Made by a program: the position numbers and the translations under genes
The notes under the pieces: generated by a model
What the model was told of the DNA's origin: nothing
The model's input: the letters and a program-made list of their open reading frames with translations, nothing else
Database searches by the model: none
Source: Streptomyces sp. DG2A-72
GTDB lineage: Bacteria; Actinomycetota; Actinomycetes; Streptomycetales; Streptomycetaceae
Assembly (NCBI RefSeq): GCF_030499575.1
Contig: NZ_JASTLC010000003.1
Span: 62,001-126,000, forward strand
Direction: 5' to 3'
Length of the DNA: 64,000 bases
Shown: in pieces, positions 53,799 to 61,358 of the stretch
Numbering within the stretch: the first letter of the stretch is position 1
Layout: each line of letters starts with the position of its first letter

Positions 53799-55352
53799 AT
53801 GACCACGGCTCCAGCAAAGCGAACAGGTCTCGTCCTGTTCCTGCTGGCCTTCTCCCAGTTCATCATCAGCGTCGACTACAACATCGTGTACGTCGCCCTG
53901 CCCGACATCGGGGAGTCCATGGACTTCTCCGCGCAGTCGCTGCAGTGGGTCGTCTCCGCGTACGCCGTCTCCTTCGGCGGTCTGCTCCTGTTCGGCGGCC
54001 GGGCGGTGGACCGGATCGGTGCGCGTCGGCTCTTCCTGACGGGTCTGGTCTTCTACGCGGTGTCCTCGCTCGTGGGCGGCTTCGCCACCACCCAGGGCGT
54101 CCTGATCGGCGCCCGCCTCGTGCAGGGCGTCGGCGGTGCGCTGCTCTTCCCCGCCGTACTCGCCCTGATCGCCACGTCCTTCGAGGGCACCCTGCGCACC
54201 AAGGCGTTCGCCGTCTGGGGCGCGGCCGGCTCCCTGGGGCTCGCCGCCGGCGCGCTGCTCGGCGGCGTCCTGACCGATCTGGCCTCCTGGCGCTGGGTGT
54301 TCTTCATCAACGTCCCGCTCGCCCTGATCGTGCTGCTCCCCGCCCCGAAGGCGATCCGCCGCGACGGGCGCGCCAATCTCTCCGCGGGCGGCTTCGACCT
54401 GCCGGCCGCGATCCTCGCGACCGTCGGCGTCTCCTCGATCGTGACCGGCCTGGTGACCGGGCCCGAGGAGGGCTGGACGCACACACTGCCGCTCGGCGCC
54501 CTGATCGTGGGCGTGGTGCTGCTCGCCGCGTTCTTCGTCACCGAGGCCAAGACGCGTGAGCCCCTGATGCCGCTGCGGCTGCTCAAGAACCGGCCCCTTG
54601 TCGTCTCCGTCGCGGTGCTTCTCGTCTTCCAGACCGCGCTCGCGGGCGGCTACTACATCTTCACCACCTACGTACAGCCCGTGCTCGGCTACAGCGCCAT
54701 CGAGGCCGGTCTGGCCTTCCTGCCGCTGACCCTCGCCTCCATGATCGGCTCCGGGAAGCTCGCGCCGAGGTTCATGGAGCGCTACGGCCTGCGCGTCACG
54801 CTCGCCACCGGCATGATCGTCAACGGTATCGGCATCGGCCTGACCGCCGCCGTCATGACCACCGGCGGCTCCTTCTACGCCCTGCTGCCCGGCTCGATCA
54901 TCTGGGGCATCGGCGGCGGACTCGTCTTCGTGTCGGTCTTCGCCTCCGCGGGCTCCGGCGTGGGCGACGAGGAGCAGGGCATGGCCAGCGCGATGGCCTC
55001 CACCGCCCAGCAGGTCGGCGGCGCCGTCGGCCTCGCGGTCCTGGTCGCCGTCGCCAACTCCACCTTCACCGGTACGTACGCCACCGCCGCCGGCTCCGAC
55101 ATCGTCTCCGGCCTGCGCCTTGCCGGTCTGATCGGGGCGGGCCTGCTGCTCCTCGGCGGCTTCCTCGCCCTGGCCCTGAAGAAGGACGCCCCGACCAAGA
55201 CGCAGGAGCCGGAACCGCTCAGCCTGCTCCCGGCCCCGGCCTGCGGCTCGGCGGACAGCTGCGCTGCGCTGCAGAAGCAGAGCGCGTCTTCGGCGCCTGC
55301 CTGCGGGACGCGTGAGCGCGAGGAAGAGCCGGCGGCAGTCGGCCGAGGCTGA
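53799..55352 (+). CDS. DHA2-family (14-TMS) MFS drug exporter
   Basis: ATG at 53799 follows an AGGAGG-like site (CCCAGGAGGTCCC); the upstream extension belongs to the reductase remnant. 517 residues carry about 14 hydrophobic helices: LFLLAFSQFIISVDYNIVYV (helix 1), LQWVVSAYAVSFGGLLLFGG with motif A GGRAVDRIGARRLF, motif C-like segment AAGALLGGVLTDLASWRWVF, and a last helix AGLLLLGGFLALALKK. The protein is an EmrB/QacA-type proton-coupled exporter, probably giving efflux or self-resistance for the product. The Cys/Ser/Ala-rich C-terminal tail (about 50 residues) is unusual and runs up to the REP-like element. Confidence 0.94.
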   Translation: MTTAPAKRTGLVLFLLAFSQFIISVDYNIVYVALPDIGESMDFSAQSLQWVVSAYAVSFGGLLLFGGRAVDRIGARRLFLTGLVFYAVSSLVGGFATTQGVLIGARLVQGVGGALLFPAVLALIATSFEGTLRTKAFAVWGAAGSLGLAAGALLGGVLTDLASWRWVFFINVPLALIVLLPAPKAIRRDGRANLSAGGFDLPAAILATVGVSSIVTGLVTGPEEGWTHTLPLGALIVGVVLLAAFFVTEAKTREPLMPLRLLKNRPLVVSVAVLLVFQTALAGGYYIFTTYVQPVLGYSAIEAGLAFLPLTLASMIGSGKLAPRFMERYGLRVTLATGMIVNGIGIGLTAAVMTTGGSFYALLPGSIIWGIGGGLVFVSVFASAGSGVGDEEQGMASAMASTAQQVGGAVGLAVLVAVANSTFTGTYATAAGSDIVSGLRLAGLIGAGLLLLGGFLALALKKDAPTKTQEPEPLSLLPAPACGSADSCAALQKQSASSAPACGTREREEEPAAVGRG

Positions 55353-55375
55353 GCCGAGCCCGGCAGGGAGCAGAT

Positions 55376-55437
55376 CGAGCCCGTCCGGCGATCGAGGACG
55401 AGCCCGAAGGGCGATCTGCGGTGCCACGGACGACGGT
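55376..55437. repeat. Interspersed REP-like element, copy 2
   Basis: This copy matches 8475-8537 over about 60 bp in the same orientation, including the outer tail GGTGCCACGGACGACGGT. Its outer ends GCAGATC (55370-55376) and GATCTGC are complementary, so it can fold into a hairpin. It follows the exporter stop codon and precedes the FrnE-like gene. Confidence 0.8.
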
Positions 55438-55476
55438 TCGAATCCAAATGCGGCAAGACAGGAGGCGCTACGGGTG

Positions 55477-56118
55477 ATGGTAAGCATCAAGGTCTGGTCC
55501 GACTACGTGTGCCCCTTCTGCCTGCTCGCCAAGGAACCGCTGCGGCAGGCGGTCCTGGGCGCGGACGCGGAGATCGAGTGGATGCCGTTCGAGCTGCGGC
55601 CGCACCCGACGCCCACGCTGCGTCCCGAGGGCTCATATCGGCAGGGCGCCTGGGAGCGCTCGGTGTATCCGCCGGCCGAGCGGATGGGGCCGGCCGGCCG
55701 GCTGCCGGACGTGTCGCCGCAGCCGTACACCCGGCTCGCCTTCGAGCGCTACCAGTTCGCGCGCGGGCACGGTCTCGGCCAGAGCTGTGTGCCGCGGATG
55801 CTGCGGGCGTTCTTCCACGTCGACCGTGACCTCGGCGATCTGGAGGTACTGACCCGGATCGCCGCCGAACTCGGCCTGCCCGCGGCCGAGTTCCGCACCG
55901 TCCTGGAGCAGGGCACGTACGCCACCGCGCATCGGTGCGCGCTCGCCGCGGCGGACCGGCACCGCATCACGAGCGTGCCCACCGTCATCGTCGACGGCAC
56001 CCACCGCATCGAGGGTGTGCCGGCCGTGGCGCGTCTGCGGGCGGCCATCGCCGCCGCCCGGGCCGAGGACACCGTCCCCGCCCGGGCGGGCGCCGCGCAG
56101 GGCAGCAGCCGGTGGTGA
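55477..56118 (+). CDS. DsbA-family FrnE-like thiol oxidoreductase/isomerase
   Basis: ATG at 55477, with GGAGG 11 bases upstream; 213 residues. Thioredoxin-fold FrnE protein: KVWSDYVCPFCLLAKEPLRQ contains the CPFC active site, with typical downstream helical insertion (FERYQFARGHGLGQ) and the cis-Pro motif SVPTVIVDG. Proteins of this type occur in polyketide clusters (frenolicin FrnE) and act as cytoplasmic disulfide reductases or isomerases; some are annotated as 2-hydroxychromene-2-carboxylate isomerases. No signal peptide is visible. Its stop overlaps the MarR start (GTGA). Role in this pathway is unknown. Confidence 0.92.
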   Translation: MVSIKVWSDYVCPFCLLAKEPLRQAVLGADAEIEWMPFELRPHPTPTLRPEGSYRQGAWERSVYPPAERMGPAGRLPDVSPQPYTRLAFERYQFARGHGLGQSCVPRMLRAFFHVDRDLGDLEVLTRIAAELGLPAAEFRTVLEQGTYATAHRCALAAADRHRITSVPTVIVDGTHRIEGVPAVARLRAAIAAARAEDTVPARAGAAQGSSRW

Positions 56119-56486
56119 CGGCCGAACCCGCCCGGTGGCGGCAGCAGATCATCCTCACGTGGCGGGTCGGGAACGCGGTCGACCGGGCGCTCCTGCGCCG
56201 CCACGGCATCGGCCTGTCCGACTTCCTCACGCTCAGTGCCCTCAAGGACGCGGGCGGCGGCCCGCTGCGCGTCATGGAACTGGCCGACGCGGTGGGCGTC
56301 TCGTCCTCGACGATGAGCCGGATGCTGTCGCGTCTGGAGACGGATGCGCTGGTGGCCCGGCGCGTCGGCACGGACGACCGCCGTTCTTCGTACGCGGAGC
56401 TCACCCGGCCCGGCGCCGAGAAGCTGGGCAGCGCCACGGCGACCTTCGCGCTGGAAGTGGCCGCGGCACTCGCCACCGCACCATGA
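56115..56486 (+). CDS. MarR-family regulator
   Basis: The start is the GTG overlapping the FrnE stop; 123 residues. Winged-helix MarR features: LSDFLTLSALKDAGGGPLRV, MELADAVGVSSSTMSRMLSR (recognition helix), LETDALVARRVGTDDRRSSY (wing with the DxR motif) and a C-terminal dimerisation helix. It is shorter than most MarR proteins at both ends. It likely responds to a small ligand and controls the operon or exporter. It overlaps the following GH3-like gene by ATGA. Family confidence is high; its operator was not located. Confidence 0.9.
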   Translation: MTAEPARWRQQIILTWRVGNAVDRALLRRHGIGLSDFLTLSALKDAGGGPLRVMELADAVGVSSSTMSRMLSRLETDALVARRVGTDDRRSSYAELTRPGAEKLGSATATFALEVAAALATAP

Positions 56487-57845
56487 GAGTCATTCAGACC
56501 TGGCTGCACACCACCTTCTTCCCCTTCTACTACGCGGCGTGGGCCCCGCTCATCGAGCACTTCCCGGACGTCATCGGCCGCCCGGACGCGGTGCTCAACC
56601 TGAAGCACGACCCGCTGGGACTGCGCCGCCCACCACCGCCTCCGGGCACCCTCATGTGGGCGCGAGCCAGGTCGGCTTCGGCGCGAAGTTCGGCGAGCCG
56701 CTGTCCGCCGAGCCGGGTACCGGGGCGCCCTGGGGGTCACTGCCCGTGCCGGTCGCGGCGGACGCTCACCTGGAGAAGATGTATCTGCGGCTCCGGCTCG
56801 CCGTGGAGAGCGATGTGCGCTGTGTCATCGGCATCAACGCGGCGATGGTGGCGCTGCCGTATCAGCTGAACCCGTGGTGGCCGCGGATCGTCAAGGAGGT
56901 CCGCGACGGCACCCTGGGCGGCCTTCCGCCCACCGCGCCCAACCCCGGGCGGGCCCGCCGGCTCGAGGAACTGGCCGAGCGGTACGGCACGGTCCGCCCC
57001 GCCCATGTCTGGCCCAACATGCGGGCCCTGTTCTGCTGGACCACCGGCCTTGCTGCCCTGTATCTGCCGTGTCTGCGCGAGGAGTTCGGCGCCGCGGTGA
57101 CCGTGCTTCCCGCCCCGGTGGCCGCCTCGGAAGGGCCCGTCGGCGTGGCCCTCGACCGGCATCCCAGCGCGGGCAGCCTGGTGGTGACGGCCTCGGTGTA
57201 CGAGTTCGCCGACGCGGACGCCGACCTGTGCGCCGGCTCGGAGACCCTCGCGCCGCACGAGCTGGAGCCGGACCGCGACTACCACGTCGTCTTCAGCCAT
57301 GTCGGCGGCCTCTACCGGTACGCGGTCGGCGATGTGGTCCGGGTGGTCGACCACGCCGACGGCGTGCCGCGCCTGGAGTACACCGGCCGCTCCACCCGCT
57401 CCGACCACGCCGGCAAGCGGCTGCGTGACGCCCAGGTGATCCGGGCTCTCACGGCGGCCCTGGGCGTGGGCGGCCTCGAGGTGCGCAACGCGGCCTGCCG
57501 CCTCGGCCCGCCCCCCGGCCCTGGCTCTCCTCCCGGCCGAGGGCCCAACCGGGCTCCCCCGCCTACGAGTTCGCCCTCGCTCCGCACACCCCCTGGAGCC
57601 AGGACGGGGCCGGGCGCTTCCCCGAGCGCCTCGACCGGGCCCTGCGCCGCGAGTTAGCCGACTACGACCGGGCCCGCACCACGGGACGGCTCGCGCAACC
57701 GTCCCTGGCGCTGCTCGACACCGACGCATTCGTGCGCGACTGGCAGTCCCTGTCGAAGACGGCGTCCGCCCCACCCAGATCAAGGACCGCCTCTTCCGAC
57801 AGGACCCGGACCAGTGGGCCCGGCTGGCCGAAGGGGCCGACACCC
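56483..57845 (+). pseudogene. GH3-type acyl-acid amido synthetase, frameshifted
   Basis: The N-terminus MRVIQTWLHTTFFPFYYAAW runs in one frame to about 56640; the central part then continues one frame over (VGASQVGFGAKFGEPLSAE, MRALFCWTTGLAALYLP, FSHVGGLYRYAVGDVVRVVD and LEYTGRSTRSDHAGKRLRDA). A third frame holds YEFALAPHTPWSQDGAGRF to FVRDWQSLSKT, and the fourth segment (TQIKDRLFRQDPDQWARL) returns to the first frame. The pieces in order make a GH3/auxin-responsive-promoter family acyl-adenylating amide ligase of about 450 residues. At least three frameshifts make it a pseudogene unless the assembly is wrong. If ancestral, it would conjugate an acid to an amino acid, a plausible last step of the AmCP pathway. 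Confidence 0.75.
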
Positions 57846-57899
57846 TCCGCGCGCCCGGCACCGAGGAACGACGACTATCTGCAGCGGGCCGCCGAGGAC

Positions 57900-58082
57900 C
57901 CGAGTCCGTGCCGGAGGGGGCGAGCACGATCTGCGTGGTCGCTGGTCACCGCGGAGGAGTCCCGTGACACCGCCGCTCTGCTGCCGCACGGGCGGCTCGT
58001 GACGGTGCCCGGGGCCGGCCATCTGCCACCCCTGGAGACCCCGGTCGCGGTCACCCGCGAACTGACCACCTCGAGCTCGTAG
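57900..58082 (+). pseudogene. Alpha/beta-hydrolase C-terminal fragment
   Basis: The translated stretch around LLPHGRLVTVPGAGHLPPLE is the typical catalytic-His end of alpha/beta hydrolases, followed by a short helix and the stop at 58080-58082. No N-terminal domain precedes it; the upstream sequence is GH3 debris. It is a remnant produced by deletion. Confidence 0.55.
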
Positions 58083-58195
58083 GACCGGTGCACGACCTCG
58101 AAGTGCTCCCGGTGCGGGAAGGCGGCAAGCGCCTGATCGAAGCGGGCGTGCCCGACGTAGCACCAAGGGCAGGTGAGGTCCGACCAGATCTCCAC
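58070..58195 (-). pseudogene. FrnE/DsbA-like N-terminal fragment
   Basis: On the minus strand, MEIWSDLTCPWCYVGHARFD and the following 20 residues match the start of FrnE-family proteins with the CPWC site. After about 40 residues homology ends at the junction with the hydrolase fragment. It is a truncated relic, distinct in sequence from the FrnE-like gene at 55.5 kb. Confidence 0.6.
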
Positions 58196-58329
58196 GCGCA
58201 GGAAGCTGTCCTCTCGAGTCGTACGACGACGGGCGGCCGGCCGTCGGGCCTCGCCGCCCCTGTGCGACTCGGGAGCCGAGCGTCATCCTTCCCTCTTTTC
58301 CGGGGAAGTCGAGGTCTGCGGCGCGAAGG

Positions 58330-59121
58330 TCAGGCCGCGGTCCAGCCTCCGTCGACGGGCATCGCGGCACCCGTGACGAAGGAGGCACGGTCGCTGCAGA
58401 GCCAGGCGGCCGCTTGCGCCACTTCGGTGGGGTGGGCCATGCGCTTCTGCAAAGAGCGCATGGTGAATACCTCTTCGAGCGCTGGTGCGGACTCCAGGAC
58501 ACTCCTGATGAGCTCGGTACGTGTGCTGCCCACGACCAGCGCGTTGACCCGGATGCCTCGTTGCCCGTATTCGTCCGCTGCGGCCCGTGTCAGGCCGATC
58601 ACCGCATGCTTGGCGGCTATGTACGGGGCGGTCGCGCCGGTGGCCAGAACGCCGGCGATGCTGGCGGTGTTGACGATGGAGCCGCCCCTGCCGGATTCAA
58701 GCATGACGCCGATCTGGGCCTTGAGGCAGTTCCACACGCCGCGCAGATTGACGTCGAGTGCCTGAGTGAACACCGCGTCGTCGGTTTCATGCAGCGGCGT
58801 CCCTGCGGTCGCCCAGCCTGCGTTGTTGAATGCTCCGTCGAGTCCGCCGTAGGTGTTGACCGCCTTCTTGACGACCCGCGCCGCATCTCCCGGGTCGGTG
58901 ACGTCGCCCGGCGCCGCGAGCGCCCTGCCGCCCGCCGCGGTGATCTCCTCGGCCAACGCCCGCAGCCGGTCCTCGCGACGGGCCATGAGGACGACCGACG
59001 CTCCTTCGGCGGCGAACAGCCGGGCGGCGGCGGCACCGATTCCGCTGGAGGCCCCAGCGATCATGACCGTGGCCCCGCTCAACAGGCCTCTTTCCTCACC
59101 CTGACCAGGCATGTACGGCAC
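58330..59121 (-). CDS. Short-chain dehydrogenase/reductase (SDR)
   Basis: The 263-residue classical SDR has cofactor motif MIAGASSGIGAAAARLF, the NNAG motif in AFNNAGWA, catalytic Ser in NTASIAG and YxxxK in YIAAKHA, and the C-terminal FVTGAAMPVDGGWTAA. The Arg after the Gly motif (MARREDRL) suggests NADPH preference. It reduces or oxidises a small carbonyl or alcohol. It is leftward, flanked by debris on one side and by a butyrolactone receptor gene 155 bp upstream. In butyrolactone loci an SDR often performs a ketoreduction (ScbB/BarS1-like role); equally it may be an orphan tailoring enzyme. Confidence 0.93.
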   Translation of the reverse strand: MPYMPGQGEERGLLSGATVMIAGASSGIGAAAARLFAAEGASVVLMARREDRLRALAEEITAAGGRALAAPGDVTDPGDAARVVKKAVNTYGGLDGAFNNAGWATAGTPLHETDDAVFTQALDVNLRGVWNCLKAQIGVMLESGRGGSIVNTASIAGVLATGATAPYIAAKHAVIGLTRAAADEYGQRGIRVNALVVGSTRTELIRSVLESAPALEEVFTMRSLQKRMAHPTEVAQAAAWLCSDRASFVTGAAMPVDGGWTAA

Positions 59122-59275
59122 AGCCCTCCCCCTTCAGCCAAGTGGAACTGTTCCATATTGCCCGAGTGACGCCAAGGTCATTCACTTTTGTGACCGACTC
59201 TGACCGCAGGTGCACACAGTCCTCATTGAGCGCCGTCTGCTCGCACGAGGCCGTCTATTCACATGAGGGCGGGAC

Positions 59276-59893
59276 CTACTCGCCGCGCCCCGGGTCCAGG
59301 TCGATCCTCTTCACCACCTCCGGCCTCGCGACGCCGGGCAGCAGCAATGTCCACATTCGAATGACGCGCTCGGGGAGGGTGTCAGTGCTCCCGGCCAAGT
59401 GCGCATAGTGCTGGATTCCCGTGAATGCCCCCACCAGGAATTGGGCCACGACCTCGGGTTCCACCCCGCGCGCCAACTCGCCCTTGTCATCGGCCTCTTT
59501 GAGCCAACCCGCGAAGAGTGCCTCGAAATCTCCGTAGGAAACGTCGTCCCCGATGCCGAGAGCCTGCTGTTCCACGGCGAGCCGCACAGCCGCTCGCATC
59601 AACGGGTTGACGTTCAGCTGATGCGCCCACACCAGCGAGAAGTCGACCATGCGCTGCACCCCTACAGAGTGCAGGCGCGGGACGAGCTCTTGGGGCTGGG
59701 CCAGCATGACAGCGCGTGCCAGCGCCTCCTTGTTCTCGAAGTGGAAATACAGCGCACCCAGCGTCACGCCGGCTCGCCGCATGATCTCCCGCACACTGGC
59801 GCCCTTATAGCCGAGCTCATCAAAGGCGCTGGCCGCAGCATGAAGGATGTCGTCGCGCGTCTTGAGGGCACGCTCCTGTTTGGGATCCACCAT
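59276..59893 (-). CDS. TetR-family gamma-butyrolactone receptor (ArpA/ScbR type)
   Basis: Start taken at MVDPKQERALKTRDDILHAA (59893), preceded by GGGAGG; the frame extends eight codons upstream. 205 residues: HTH with ASVREIMRRAGVTLGALYFH and FENKEALARAVM, then a helical ligand domain typical of butyrolactone receptors, ending VIRMWTLLLPGVARPEV. It would repress target genes until a gamma-butyrolactone binds. The gene is divergent from an AfsA homologue, as in scbR/scbA-type loci, and a palindromic site lies 28 bp upstream of its start, consistent with autoregulation. Similar sites precede three other genes in this window. Confidence 0.93.
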   Translation of the reverse strand: MVDPKQERALKTRDDILHAAASAFDELGYKGASVREIMRRAGVTLGALYFHFENKEALARAVMLAQPQELVPRLHSVGVQRMVDFSLVWAHQLNVNPLMRAAVRLAVEQQALGIGDDVSYGDFEALFAGWLKEADDKGELARGVEPEVVAQFLVGAFTGIQHYAHLAGSTDTLPERVIRMWTLLLPGVARPEVVKRIDLDPGRGE

Positions 59894-59920
59894 TAAGCGC
59901 CCAACCTCCCGGGACAACCA

Positions 59921-59940
59921 AAACGAACGGCCGTTATTTT
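59921..59940. promoter_or_regulatory. Operator (ARE-like) upstream of butyrolactone receptor gene
   Basis: AAACGAACGGCCGTTATTTT is an inverted repeat with 8 of 10 base pairs matching around a GG/CC centre. It sits just upstream of the receptor ribosome-binding site and is the best copy of the motif also found at 60260, 36773 and 34633. Confidence 0.7.
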
Positions 59941-60350
59941 ACTTGGCCTCACGTCGCGCCAGCCAACTGCAACCTGCAAGCATTGGCAAAATCTCACCCA
60001 TCCCCACGAGGCCACACGAAGTCCTCCACCCACGACGGAAGTCGGCCACCGACACCGTCGCCCGACCACCTCCGCCACTCACCGTGACAGATCAATTCCG
60101 GCCAAGTTGCGCACGCGACAAGCCTGGACAGGCCTCACCAACACCCTTCCATCGCGGAGCAGGGTCCGACTGCCGACTCCAAGCGCCGCAACGTCTCCCC
60201 TTGAGCCCCCCGGACGCAACTTCAGGTGAGTGTCAAGTTCGCGTCAGCCCTCGACAACAAAAAGAACACTCGTTATGTTGCTAGTGCGTCGCGACAGTGC
60301 CAACTCAGCACGGCGAAGCGTCCACCATCTCCAGGCAGCGGGGGGCATCC
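59941..60350. promoter_or_regulatory. Divergent promoter region, receptor / AfsA homologue
   Basis: About 410 bp between divergent genes contain no convincing coding sequence. Within it, AACAAAAAGA-ACAC-TCGTTATGTT (60256-60279) is an inverted repeat matching at 8 of 10 positions, and its reverse strand matches 13 of 18 positions of the receptor-promoter motif. It is the likely operator for the AfsA-homologue gene. Confidence 0.6.
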
Positions 60351-61289
60351 ATGCCTGTCATCAACGAACTCACACCTGTCCGAGCAGGCTCAATAGTTCC
60401 ACCGCATTACGTACACAAACGGGATGAATCTGAAGTTCTGGTCACGGGCTGGGAGTCGTTCCGTCCCGATACATTCGTCGTCTCCGTCCGCTGGCCGACA
60501 CGTCACCGCTTCTATCTGTCGCAGAACGGCCGGCACGATCCGATGCTCTTCACCGAGAGCGTGCGCCAGTGCTTTCCTCTGCTGTCGCACGCCGGCTACG
60601 GCCTGCCTTTCGGACACCACCTGATCTGGCAGTACGTGACCTCCGAGGTCGTTCCCTCGGCGATGCGGACCGGGCAGGGCCCCACCGAGCTCGAGCTGTA
60701 CATCACCTGCTCGGACATCCGGTACCGAGGCGGAGGCCAGTTGGCCGCACTGACCCTGCACGTCATCGCCCTGCGCGGCGGTGAACATCTGGGCACGGCA
60801 GAAGCCCGATTCTCCTGCCACGCACCCTCCATATACCGTCGCCTGCGCGGCCCTTACGCCGATCTGCAGCGTGCCGTCGCGGCGGCCGGGGCTCCTCCGC
60901 CGCCGGTCCTGCCAAGCCGGGTGGCGCGCGACCGGGAGGACAACGTGGTGCTTTCGCCGACTGAGCATCACCGCCGCTGGACACTGCGCAACGACACGTC
61001 CCACCCGGTTCTGTTCGACCACCCGCTGGACCACTCCCCCGGCATGCTGGTGCTTGAAGCCGCACGCCAGGCCACGCACGCCGTATGCGGCGCGAATGCC
61101 TACCCCTTCAGGATGGAGTCGAGCTTCCTGCAGTTCACCGAACTCGACGCCCCCTGCCGCCTGTCGGCCGAGCCGGAGCCAACCCGCGCACGGGACCAGC
61201 AAAAGGTCCAGGTCCTCGCTTCGCAGGGCGACGACACCACCTTCACCAGCGTGCTGACAGCCCTCGTGGGATCGCCCGCAGCGCGCTGA
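60351..61289 (+). CDS. AfsA/ScbA-like gamma-butyrolactone synthase
   Basis: ATG at 60351 (MPVINELTPVRAG); 312 residues. It contains two hotdog-fold repeats of the AfsA family: LVTGWESFRPDTFVVSVRWP with DPMLFTESVRQCFPLLSHAG in the first half, and LFDHPLDHSPGMLVLEAARQ in the second, the latter being the characteristic D-H-x-P-G-M-L/V-L segment. AfsA condenses a beta-ketoacyl thioester with dihydroxyacetone phosphate in butyrolactone synthesis. Gene order (receptor, AfsA homologue, P450, HAD phosphatase, SDR) is consistent with a small signalling-molecule locus. Its promoter has an operator-like repeat, so it is probably repressed by the adjacent receptor. Confidence 0.94.
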   Translation: MPVINELTPVRAGSIVPPHYVHKRDESEVLVTGWESFRPDTFVVSVRWPTRHRFYLSQNGRHDPMLFTESVRQCFPLLSHAGYGLPFGHHLIWQYVTSEVVPSAMRTGQGPTELELYITCSDIRYRGGGQLAALTLHVIALRGGEHLGTAEARFSCHAPSIYRRLRGPYADLQRAVAAAGAPPPPVLPSRVARDREDNVVLSPTEHHRRWTLRNDTSHPVLFDHPLDHSPGMLVLEAARQATHAVCGANAYPFRMESSFLQFTELDAPCRLSAEPEPTRARDQQKVQVLASQGDDTTFTSVLTALVGSPAAR

Positions 61290-61305
61290 CCACACCTGCA
61301 GGGCC

Positions 61306-61337
61306 GCGTCTCGGATTCCTCCCCAGATCCGAGACGC
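61306..61337. terminator. Bidirectional hairpin terminator
   Basis: GCGTCTCGGAT (61306-61316) pairs exactly with ATCCGAGACGC (61327-61337). It lies between the convergent ends of the AfsA-homologue and P450 genes. Confidence 0.88.
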
Positions 61338-61358
61338 AGCGATGCCCCGCTCTCGCCG

